This document shows, in pieces, positions 1 through 6,033 of a stretch of DNA of 6,115 bases. The notes under the pieces are model-generated. The model had not been told where the DNA came from and did not search any database. It worked only from the letters and a program-made list of their open reading frames with translations. Position numbers and translations under genes: made by a program. This DNA comes from Rudanella sp. (GTDB taxonomy: Bacteria > Bacteroidota > Bacteroidia > Cytophagales > Spirosomataceae): positions 1-6,115 of the forward strand of contig JAJAYX010000626.1 in NCBI GenBank assembly GCA_026785985.1, read 5' to 3'. The first letter of the stretch is position 1; each line of letters opens with the position of its first letter.

Positions 1-2
1 AA

Positions 3-1223
3 GATAATGCATATAAGCTACAGCAACAAGCTATTCAGACTGAAGAGCGTCGAAATAGAGAAGATGCTGTAGAGAGAGCATCAAAAAAAGCAACAGCCTC
101 AGAAGAAAGTGCCAAGCGTTTACAATTAGCCGAGCAAACAGCATATGCCCTTCAAGCAAAAGCAGACCTAGCACTTCGTCAGAAACGCGAATTAGAAGAA
201 ATACTAAGACAGGCCAACGTCCAAGTTGAGCAGAAAGCACAGAAATTAGAAGCCCAAAAGCAGCAGGAAGCGCAAGCACGACGACTTGCTGAGGAAAGCA
301 GAATTGCTTTATTAAAACAACAGCAGGAAGGAGGACAACGTAATTTTTGCGAGACGGGTACAAGTTATTGCTTTGACATTCAACGGTTGTACGAGCGTAA
401 TCCTACAAACTTCAAATTTCCGACAATCAGAAGTCTAACCAAGGACTGTGGTGTTCATCACGAGTTAAAAAACGGAGTTAAGCAGCTTGACACCTATGAC
501 CAGCTAAGTCATTATATTTTTGCTTATGGGTTAATGCACCAGGCCAAACTACAGCAGGCATATGAATCGATATTTTCAAATAACCACTTGCAACTCACTG
601 GACAACGAATTGAGATTATTGACTATGGTTGTGGGCAAGGTATTGGCACTATATGCTTTATTGACTACCTTAAAGAACAAACCAACTGTAATTGTACCAT
701 TACAAGGGTGAAACTGGTTGAACCATCTGTTTTGGCTCTCAAACGTGCTGTTCTGAATATTAGCTATTCTTTAAAGAGTATAAATAATCAAGAAAATATA
801 CTTGCGATTAATAAAGAGCTTAATGGTATCAATCAACAGGATATTGAAACCCAAAATACTACTACTAAAATCCATATTTTTTCAAATATTATTGATGTGG
901 AAGGTTTCGACCTCTACCAACTTTATCACAAGATTCTGGCAACTCAAAGCGCAATAAACATTTTTATATGCGTGAGTCCTAACATCATGCCGTCGCGTAA
1001 TCAGCGGTTGGATCGTTTTCAGCAGTATTTTATGAATCACCCAAGTTTCACTCCTATTGATAATCGTGAAAGTGATATACCTAACCCAAAAAGCCCAGAT
1101 AAATCATACAAGCGTTATGAAAGACTTTTTAAGGTGCAGTTAGGTGATGCTATTATAGCAACAAATCCAGTAATTTTAAGCCATTCAAGTCGTTTTACAG
1201 AAGACGATGACCTTCCGTTCTAA
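3..1223 (+). CDS. Coiled-coil plus methyltransferase-like protein, 5' partial, with SSB-like acidic C-terminal tail
   Basis: The frame is open from the left edge to TAA at 1221-1223, giving 406 visible residues; the true start lies before the window. Residues 1-108 are rich in Gln, Glu, Ala, Lys and Arg with no Pro, as in a long coiled coil. A linker with two cysteines (C116, C123) follows. From about residue 205 there is a Rossmann-type S-adenosylmethionine site: hydrophobic strand then DYGCGQG (207-213), an acidic residue ending the second strand (E240 in LVEP), then FSNIID (293-298) and FICVSPN (321-327). These fit class I methyltransferase motifs I, II and later strands, but no target-specific motif was recognised, so substrate and activity are unknown. 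The protein ends in EDDDLPF, as SSB does. No in-frame ATG occurs before 533; a TTG at 387 would cut off the coiled coil and is an unlikely start. The gene is A/T-rich (16 G/C of 60 in 781-840) and ends 11 bases before the AlkB gene, suggesting one operon. The reading frame is certain, the methyltransferase call moderately so. Confidence 0.85.
   Translation, partial: DNAYKLQQQAIQTEERRNREDAVERASKKATASEESAKRLQLAEQTAYALQAKADLALRQKRELEEILRQANVQVEQKAQKLEAQKQQEAQARRLAEESRIALLKQQQEGGQRNFCETGTSYCFDIQRLYERNPTNFKFPTIRSLTKDCGVHHELKNGVKQLDTYDQLSHYIFAYGLMHQAKLQQAYESIFSNNHLQLTGQRIEIIDYGCGQGIGTICFIDYLKEQTNCNCTITRVKLVEPSVLALKRAVLNISYSLKSINNQENILAINKELNGINQQDIETQNTTTKIHIFSNIIDVEGFDLYQLYHKILATQSAINIFICVSPNIMPSRNQRLDRFQQYFMNHPSFTPIDNRESDIPNPKSPDKSYKRYERLFKVQLGDAIIATNPVILSHSSRFTEDDDLPF
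1200..1220 (+). other. SSB-type C-terminal tip motif (EDDDLPF) encoded at the end of the methyltransferase-like gene
   Basis: The last seven codons before the stop encode E-D-D-D-L-P-F. Bacterial SSB proteins end in an acidic stretch followed by (I/L)-P-F, for example DDDIPF in E. coli and DDDLPF in Bacillus SsbA. That tip docks into pockets on partners such as RecO, PriA, RecG and exonuclease I, and the free terminal Phe carboxylate is essential. Here the motif is also at the very C-terminus, directly before TAA. The match is plain in the sequence; that it works as an SSB mimic is inference. Confidence 0.6.
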
Positions 1224-1234
1224 ATCATTTAATT

Positions 1235-1990
1235 ATGGACTTGTTCAATGAGTCGGCAACTACAGAACATAAACTACCTTTCGAGCTTCCATCGAAAAGT
1301 GGCTATGAAGTCAATTGGGACGACAGTTTAAAAGGCTTCATAATCAAAATTCCTAACGGAGAACTCTTTTATGCAGAGCATTTCTTCGATAAGAGAATTA
1401 GTGACCGTTCTGTGGAGTATTTTTTAGAAAATGATACAAATGATTGGCGCAAGGCTGATTGGAGAAGTTTTGATAAGGAACAACTTGATAATGTTAACTT
1501 CAAAAATATACAGTGGCACCATGACCAAGTGAAAATGTATGGTAAAGCTATCTTTTTACCCAGATACTCGGCATGGTATGGTGACAGCGATAAGCTCTAT
1601 ACTTATTCTGGTTTGACGCTTCAGCCAAAATCGTGGAATACAGGGCTTCTATACATCAAAAAACAGATAGATAAAGTAGCCGGTGTACCCTTCAATAGCG
1701 TATTAATGAATTGGTACAGGGATGGTGAAGACTATATCAATTGGCATACTGACGCGGAAAAAGAGTTGGGGAAAAATCCTATCATTGGTTCGGTTAATTT
1801 TGGGGCAACAAGAAAATTTCAAATTCGTCGTAAAGATGATAACGATGAAAAATTTGAAGTTCCGCTGAAGCACGGGACATTCTTGCTAATGCGCGGAGAA
1901 ATGCAACACTATTGGCAACATGGGGTTCCAAAAGAGAAAAAAGTCAAAGACGCTCGTTTCAATTTAACGTTCAGAACTATTAAAACATAG
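1235..1990 (+). CDS. AlkB-family 2-oxoglutarate/Fe(II)-dependent dioxygenase (ALKBH2/3-like)
   Basis: This 251-residue protein is complete and cytosolic, with no signal peptide. AlkB enzymes oxidise N-alkyl lesions such as 1-methyladenine and 3-methylcytosine in DNA or RNA, using Fe(II), O2 and 2-oxoglutarate and releasing formaldehyde. The fold's key residues are all present: the HxD metal pair H171/D173 in NWHTDAE, the distal metal ligand H229 in YWQHGVP, and the two 2-oxoglutarate-binding arginines R241 and R247 in RFNLTFR. Around them are the ALKBH2/3-type signatures LPRYSAWYGD (108-117), YTYSGLTLQPKSW (122-134) and SVNFGATRKF (186-195). These match human ALKBH2 more closely than E. coli AlkB in layout. 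ATG at 1235 follows the upstream stop by 11 bases with no Shine-Dalgarno, as is common in Bacteroidota, and co-transcription is likely. The gene is A/T-rich like its upstream neighbour. The family is secure; whether the substrate is DNA, RNA or a modified phage base cannot be read from the sequence. Confidence 0.93.
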   Translation: MDLFNESATTEHKLPFELPSKSGYEVNWDDSLKGFIIKIPNGELFYAEHFFDKRISDRSVEYFLENDTNDWRKADWRSFDKEQLDNVNFKNIQWHHDQVKMYGKAIFLPRYSAWYGDSDKLYTYSGLTLQPKSWNTGLLYIKKQIDKVAGVPFNSVLMNWYRDGEDYINWHTDAEKELGKNPIIGSVNFGATRKFQIRRKDDNDEKFEVPLKHGTFLLMRGEMQHYWQHGVPKEKKVKDARFNLTFRTIKT

Positions 1991-2033
1991 CATTCTGAAC
2001 CGTTTAGCACAAGACAATTAGCCGTTGTTGAAG

Positions 2034-2041
2034 TAATTTTG
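2034..2041 (+). promoter_or_regulatory. Bacteroidota-type -7 promoter element for the Rpn nuclease gene
   Basis: TAATTTTG fits the TAnnTTTG -7 consensus of the Bacteroidota primary sigma factor exactly and ends 4 bases before the ATG at 2046. Transcription would start at or just beside the start codon, giving a leaderless or nearly leaderless message. No convincing -33 TTG is seen at the expected distance, and the consensus is short, so the call is tentative. If real, the Rpn gene is transcribed separately from the AlkB gene. Confidence 0.42.
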
Positions 2042-2045
2042 CCCA

Positions 2046-2915
2046 ATGGAGACAGGCGTTTACATTCCTATTATTTCAGATTACGGCTTCAAAGCCACCT
2101 TTGGCAACGAAGCTGACAGCTTGTTCCTTCGCACTGCGTTGCAGGCTCTTATCAAGTCGAGTACGCCTATCCGTGAGGTTCATTTCGATAAGAATGCGTT
2201 TGAGGCTTTGACCATTGACAGTCGAAGCGGTATTTTTGATTTGGCCTGTACGGATGAAAACGGTACTCAGTTCATTGTCGAAATGCAGTTGGGACAGGCC
2301 CCGCATTTTGTCCAACGGATGAAGTTTTATGCCCTCCACAAGTTCAACACAGTAGTGGAACGGGGCGAGTTCGATTATGCTAACCTGCCAAAAATCTACG
2401 CTATTGCAATTTTAGAGAAGACTATTCTACCGACGACTCTTTTTCATACCGTTGCTAATTTGAGAAGTGAGCAAGGTGAAATTATTGATAGCCAAATGAG
2501 ATTTATCACGGTAGAATTGGCTAAGTTTACCAAACAAGTTACTGAGGTAGAGACTGATTTAGACAAACTGGTTTACACGATGAAGACGCTTCATACAACA
2601 CAGCCCACGCAGTATCCCGCTTTCTGGAATGAAGACTGGTTACGCCGTGCTATTGATGAGTTGGATACGCGGAAGATGACCCCAGAAGAACGCGCTTACT
2701 TTGCTCGTGTGACAGCGGCCAATGCCGAAGCAGTTAAAGCTGAGAAGCAGAAGATCGCAGAAGCAGAAGATCGCAGAGAAGCAGATGTAAAGATAGAAAT
2801 GATAAAAAAAATGCTGACAGTCAGCCAATTATCTGTAGAGGATATAGCCAATTTTAGCAATACCCCTACTGATTTTGTTCTGTCCATTAAGCGAAACCTT
2901 CCAACAGAAAAGTAG
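2046..2915 (+). CDS. Rpn family recombination-promoting nuclease / PD-(D/E)XK 'transposase' family protein
   Basis: This 289-residue protein belongs to the Rpn (recombination-promoting nuclease) group, often annotated as PD-(D/E)XK nuclease-family transposase. Studied E. coli members (RpnA-E) are DNA endonucleases that raise RecA-independent recombination; these genes spread horizontally but have no terminal repeats. The N-terminal signature DYGFKATFG lies at residues 12-20. The catalytic core is D65 in GIFDLAC, then E79-M-Q81, the usual E-x-Q variant of D...(D/E)xK, followed by RMKFYALHKF (91-100). FWNEDWLRRAIDEL (203-215 region) precedes a charged Ala/Glu/Lys-rich helix (214-256). The C-terminus, SVEDIANFSNTPTDFV (263-278), resembles the short helix-turn-helix-like tail found in this family. 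The charged helix is encoded partly by a perfect 16-bp tandem duplication. ATG at 2046 is preceded by a TAnnTTTG-like element, and there are 55 bases between it and the AlkB gene. Nothing shows it acts with its neighbours. All catalytic positions are intact, so it is probably functional. Confidence 0.9.
   Translation: METGVYIPIISDYGFKATFGNEADSLFLRTALQALIKSSTPIREVHFDKNAFEALTIDSRSGIFDLACTDENGTQFIVEMQLGQAPHFVQRMKFYALHKFNTVVERGEFDYANLPKIYAIAILEKTILPTTLFHTVANLRSEQGEIIDSQMRFITVELAKFTKQVTEVETDLDKLVYTMKTLHTTQPTQYPAFWNEDWLRRAIDELDTRKMTPEERAYFARVTAANAEAVKAEKQKIAEAEDRREADVKIEMIKKMLTVSQLSVEDIANFSNTPTDFVLSIKRNLPTEK
2743..2774 (+). repeat. Perfect 16-bp tandem duplication inside the Rpn gene
   Basis: AGAAGCAGAAGATCGC occurs twice head to tail at 2743-2758 and 2759-2774. 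Sixteen is not a multiple of three, so the copies are read in different frames (KQKIA, then EAEDRR). By hand translation, loss of one copy would bring a TAA into frame after EKQM and end the protein at about residue 242, removing the C-terminal helix-turn-helix-like tail. A third copy would also shift the frame. Confidence 0.85.
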
Positions 2916-2958
2916 CTTATCATAAAATACAGTTTACCATCAACCATAAACCACCCGA

Positions 2959-5301
2959 ATGCTCGAACTCGCTGCCGGCCCATACCGGGGTATCATTAAA
3001 CGCCTGTGGCGATTTGCCCTGATTGGTTTGGGGCTGATTATCTTCTACATTTTTGCCGTAAGCGTCAACTTCCTGTGGCTGTTTGGCGGTATGCCCAGCC
3101 TGAAAACGCTTGAGAATCCGCAAAGCGAAGTTGCCTCCGAAATGTATTCGGAAGATGGTGTGTTGCTGGGCAAGTATTACACCGAAAACCGAACCCCTAT
3201 TGAGATTACCCAGGTTTCCCCAAATATTATTTCGGCTCTGATTGCTACGGAGGATGCCCGTTTCACCCGGCATTCAGGCATCGACCCACGTTCGTTGTTC
3301 CGGGCCATAACGGGGGCGTTGCCTTTTGGTGGCAAAGGTGGTGGCAGCACGCTGACTCAGCAAACGGCCAAAAACCTGTTTGAAACGCGCACCGAAAAAT
3401 ACCAGGGGTTTCTGGGTTATATCCCGCTTGTCAGCACCGTAATGTCTAGAACAAAGGAGTGGATTCTGGCTGTTCGGCTTGAAAGAAACTATACGAAGCA
3501 GGAGATCCTGATGATGTACCTGAACACCGTTTCGTTCGGGAACAACACCTATGGAATTAAAACGGCCACCAAGACCTATTTTGGCAAGGAACCCTGGCAA
3601 TTGACTGTGGAAGAGAGTGCGTTGCTGGTTGGGATGCTCCAAAATCCGTCACTCTACAACCCCCGTACCCATGAGGAACGGGCACAGCAACGCCGGAATG
3701 TGGTGCTGGGCCAAATGAAAAAGTACGGTTTTTTGGACGATGTTCAATTTGCGACGTATCGAAAAAAACCTATCAAACTCGATTTCAGCGTTGAGAACCA
3801 GAATTCAGGCATGGCCGCTTATTTCAGGGCCGTGGTAAAAGACGACCTCCAACGCTGGATCAAAGAATATAACGAAAACAACGGTACCGAACTCGACCTG
3901 TATAGCAGCGGTTTGAAAATTCGTACTACTATTGACTCCCGGATGCAGGCCTACGCCGAAGCCAGCGTGACGGAACACATGCGCGATCAGCAACGGAAGT
4001 TCTACGAACACTGGCGGGGTCGAAATCCCTGGGTTGAACGCGATCCGCGAACAGAGAAATTCGTCGAAATCAAAGGTTTTATTGAGCAGGTTGCCAAACG
4101 AACAGCTCGTTACAAAGGGCTTAAGAAAGAATACGGCGACAATACAGAAGCCATTTGGCGCGAGATGCGGAAGCCCGTCAAAATGAAGGTGTTTACCTAT
4201 GCGGGCAAGAAAAATGAGAAAGACACTACCCTCAGCCCGCTCGACTCGATTCGGTATTATAAGCGGCTGCTGAATGTGGGCTTCATGTCGATGGACCCCA
4301 ACACGGGACAGGTGAAAGCCTGGGTTGGCGGTATCAATTTTAAGCATATGAAGTTCGACCACGTGCGGCAGGGCAGGAGGCAACCGGGGTCAACGTTCAA
4401 GCCGTTTGTGTATCTGTCGGCTCTCGACAAGGCGTTTATGACTCCCTGCGACCATTTCACCGACCAACCCACCACGTTTGCCCACGGTGAAGACAACAAC
4501 GGTGGCCCCGCCTGGACTCCCAAAAACTCAACGGGTCGATACAGTTACCGGAGTTTGTCGTTGCGCGAGGCACTGGGACAGTCAATTAACACGGTGAGTG
4601 CCCAATTGATGAAAAAATCAAAGTCGGCCACGGTGGTCGACTATGCCAAACGCCTGGGGGTGCAAAGCCCGCTCACGGCCAATCCGACCCTCTGCCTCGG
4701 CACGAGCGACGTAACGGTTTTTGAAATGGTGGGGGCCTATTGCGCCTTTGCCAACGGAGGCTACCGGGTGAAGCCCATGCTCATTCTGGACATCCGCGAC
4801 AAAGATGGAAATGTGCTGGCGAGTTTCGGGCCACTGGCTAATCAGGAGATCAATGCTTCGAGGGCCTATGATATGCTCTACCTGATGCGCGGAGCCGTGG
4901 AAGACCCAAATGGCACCTCAGCCCGACTCAAAAATCAGTATAAATTGCTTGATGGTGGCAACGAAATTGCGGCTAAAACCGGTACTACTTCCAATTATTC
5001 GGATGGTTGGTTTATGGGTATGACCCAAAATCTGGTGTCAGGTCTGTGGGTTGGTGGGGACGATCGAAGTATTCACTTTCGCAATCTCGAATTTGGGCAG
5101 GGTGCCCGCGTGGCCATGCCCGCCTGGGCCATATATATGCAACGAGTGTATAAAGACCCGGCCCTCCCCCGCTACAAACCTGAACGGTTCCGCAAACCCG
5201 ATAAATACAAAATCGATTGTGGCGGCTATTATATAGACTCCAGCCAACGCTACATTCCGCCGAAGGTGACCACGCAGGATGAGGAGGGGATTTTGCAGTA
5301 A
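2959..5301 (+). CDS. Class A penicillin-binding protein 1A (bifunctional peptidoglycan glycosyltransferase/transpeptidase)
   Basis: This complete 780-residue protein polymerises lipid II into glycan chains and cross-links them in the periplasm. A short cytoplasmic N-terminus is followed by one membrane anchor at about residues 18-43. The GT51 glycosyltransferase domain has its five motifs in order: EDARFTRHSGID with catalytic E98, GGSTLTQQTAKNLF (128-141), RTKEWILAVRLE (164-175), ILMMYLNTVSFG with the second acidic region (183-194), and LLVGMLQNPSLYNP (222-235). A charged linker of roughly 150 residues leads to the transpeptidase, with S478-T-F-K481 (nucleophile and general base), S542-I-N544 and K673-T-G675. 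All active-site residues are intact. The length is usual for Bacteroidota PBP1A. In-frame TAA at 2947-2949 leaves ATG at 2959 as the natural start, with no Shine-Dalgarno. The gene lies 43 bases after the Rpn gene and is G/C-richer than the left part of the window (34 G/C of 60 in 4681-4740). It is a housekeeping gene; a symbol such as mrcA or ponA would be by analogy only. Confidence 0.96.
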   Translation: MLELAAGPYRGIIKRLWRFALIGLGLIIFYIFAVSVNFLWLFGGMPSLKTLENPQSEVASEMYSEDGVLLGKYYTENRTPIEITQVSPNIISALIATEDARFTRHSGIDPRSLFRAITGALPFGGKGGGSTLTQQTAKNLFETRTEKYQGFLGYIPLVSTVMSRTKEWILAVRLERNYTKQEILMMYLNTVSFGNNTYGIKTATKTYFGKEPWQLTVEESALLVGMLQNPSLYNPRTHEERAQQRRNVVLGQMKKYGFLDDVQFATYRKKPIKLDFSVENQNSGMAAYFRAVVKDDLQRWIKEYNENNGTELDLYSSGLKIRTTIDSRMQAYAEASVTEHMRDQQRKFYEHWRGRNPWVERDPRTEKFVEIKGFIEQVAKRTARYKGLKKEYGDNTEAIWREMRKPVKMKVFTYAGKKNEKDTTLSPLDSIRYYKRLLNVGFMSMDPNTGQVKAWVGGINFKHMKFDHVRQGRRQPGSTFKPFVYLSALDKAFMTPCDHFTDQPTTFAHGEDNNGGPAWTPKNSTGRYSYRSLSLREALGQSINTVSAQLMKKSKSATVVDYAKRLGVQSPLTANPTLCLGTSDVTVFEMVGAYCAFANGGYRVKPMLILDIRDKDGNVLASFGPLANQEINASRAYDMLYLMRGAVEDPNGTSARLKNQYKLLDGGNEIAAKTGTTSNYSDGWFMGMTQNLVSGLWVGGDDRSIHFRNLEFGQGARVAMPAWAIYMQRVYKDPALPRYKPERFRKPDKYKIDCGGYYIDSSQRYIPPKVTTQDEEGILQ

Positions 5302-5307
5302 AGGTGA

Positions 5308-5345
5308 CCAGGCATCTTTTCATAAAATACAAAAAAGATGCCTGG
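5308..5345. terminator. Inverted repeat with 13-bp perfect stem between convergent genes, probable bidirectional terminator
   Basis: CCAGGCATCTTTT (5308-5320) pairs exactly with AAAAGATGCCTGG (5333-5345) around a 12-base A/T-rich loop. It starts 7 bases after the PBP1A stop codon and lies between that gene and the oppositely oriented Rad52-family gene, where a shared terminator is expected. Only short, interrupted T stretches follow the stem on either strand, so it is not a textbook intrinsic terminator; it could also work as an mRNA 3'-end stabiliser. Confidence 0.62.
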
Positions 5346-5425
5346 CAATTTGGGGTGATGGTCGGCTAGCTACTGCTATTGCTTCTTAACGGTCGACCCA
5401 GAAAAATGCTCGGGTTTGGCGGGCA
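5346..5425. other. Short convergent intergenic spacer
   Basis: Eighty bases separate the inverted repeat from the stop codon of the minus-strand Rad52-family gene. No coding frame or RNA gene is recognisable. A weak ACCC/GGGT pairing around GAAAAATGCTC near 5396-5416 is too short to call a second terminator. Confidence 0.5.
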
Positions 5426-5926
5426 TTATTTGCGATAGGACTCTTTCAGGGTTACAAATTCGCCCCCTTTGTAGGTGCCATCATTTATTTTCTTTACGAG
5501 TGATTCTAACTGCCCGGTCGCCCAATCGGGGATATATTTATCGGGGGTTTCCACAAACACGCGGGGGTAGGCATATAGGTTACGGCCCACGCCAAACTGG
5601 ACAGCACAACGTTTCATAGCATCGGAAATGCCGCCTTTGATCGGTTCAATATCGGTTCGGTTGGCTCCATCAGTTTTGGTCAGGCGGGTTCCGTCGGGCA
5701 GGGTTACGGTGATGCGGCACAGAAAACCGTCCTGAATTTCGGTAATGTCGTTTTGCCAGCCGTGCCAGCCAAACTGCCTGTCGAAACGTTCCATTACGCA
5801 GCGGTTAGTGATGTAGGGCACCACAATAAGTTTGCCGGTTTTGGTCTGTTGCTGCACGCGCCACTCAATTTCGTCGGGCTGAATCGGGCTGCTTAAAATG
5901 TCTAAGGGATACTTGGTTTCTTCCAT
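5426..5926 (-). CDS. Rad52/Rad22-family single-strand annealing protein (compact)
   Basis: This 166-residue protein matches the N-terminal DNA-binding and annealing domain of the Rad52/Rad22 family. Such proteins form rings that coat single-stranded DNA and anneal complementary strands, in eukaryotic recombination and in phage or bacterial single-strand annealing. Visible family features are the opening P-x-x-EIEWRVQQ (residues 15-27), YITNRCVMERFDRQFGWHGW (38-57), a strand pair ending in LPDGT (76-80), and the diagnostic GGISDAMKRCAVQFGVGRNLY (98-118). About 48 residues follow, ending in a basic KESYRK tail. The protein stops after the annealing core and lacks the Rad51- and RPA-binding C-terminal regions of eukaryotic Rad52, as expected for bacterial and phage forms. 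The start at 5926 is well fixed because an in-frame TGA lies two codons upstream; no Shine-Dalgarno is seen. It faces away from the right edge and converges with PBP1A. It may be a resident chromosomal gene or a prophage remnant; no other phage gene is visible. Confidence 0.88.
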   Translation of the reverse strand: MEETKYPLDILSSPIQPDEIEWRVQQQTKTGKLIVVPYITNRCVMERFDRQFGWHGWQNDITEIQDGFLCRITVTLPDGTRLTKTDGANRTDIEPIKGGISDAMKRCAVQFGVGRNLYAYPRVFVETPDKYIPDWATGQLESLVKKINDGTYKGGEFVTLKESYRK

Positions 5927-6033
5927 ATATTTTCAACGTTTTTTTCGTGCTTTTCGTTCGCTCAATCGGAACTAATTTGGCTACCTAACACGCTGATATA
6001 CTGTTTGATATAGCTATTTATGGCTTTTGATTT
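5927..6033 (-). promoter_or_regulatory. Upstream region of the Rad52-family gene
   Basis: These 107 bases are A/T-rich and non-coding, lying between the putative upstream gene end and the Rad52-family start. No clear TAnnTTTG element is found. Two direct copies of TGATATA (5994-6000 and 6006-6012, + strand reading) are spaced 12 bases start to start, close to one helical turn, and might be an operator. A run of seven T on the + strand (an A-run in the message) sits just before the start codon, a common leader composition in Bacteroidota. Confidence 0.3.

Noticed and set aside
342..350. TAATTTTTG, resembling a -7 promoter element inside the first gene
   Set aside because: It has an extra T compared with TAnnTTTG and lies inside coding sequence, with no in-frame ATG nearby.
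31..363. A 110-codon minus-strand reading frame rich in Leu and Val
   Set aside because: It is the antisense image of the coiled-coil codons on the + strand (CTT/TTG repeats opposite AAG/CAA). The + frame continues into a clear protein, while this one shows no family features.
387..389. TTG as the start of the methyltransferase-like gene
   Set aside because: The same frame stays open with coherent coiled-coil coding to the left edge, so 387 is only the first start-like codon after it and not a likely initiation site.
2046..2915. Rpn gene as the transposase of an insertion sequence
   Set aside because: No terminal inverted repeats or target duplications are visible on either side. The family is known to occur without such ends.
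3805..4383. A 192-codon minus-strand reading frame within the PBP1A gene
   Set aside because: It lies wholly opposite the intact PBP1A coding sequence and shows no recognisable domain. Long antisense frames are common opposite G/C-richer genes.
2919..5331. The 11-mer TCATAAAATAC occurs both before PBP1A (about 2920) and in the hairpin loop after it (5320-5330)
   Set aside because: It is short, A/T-rich and does not extend at either end. No target-site duplication or transposase frame supports a mobile element around PBP1A, so it is treated as chance.
5396..5416. ACCC...GGGT pairing near the end of the Rad52-family gene as a second terminator
   Set aside because: The stem is only four to five pairs and no T-run follows on the relevant strand.
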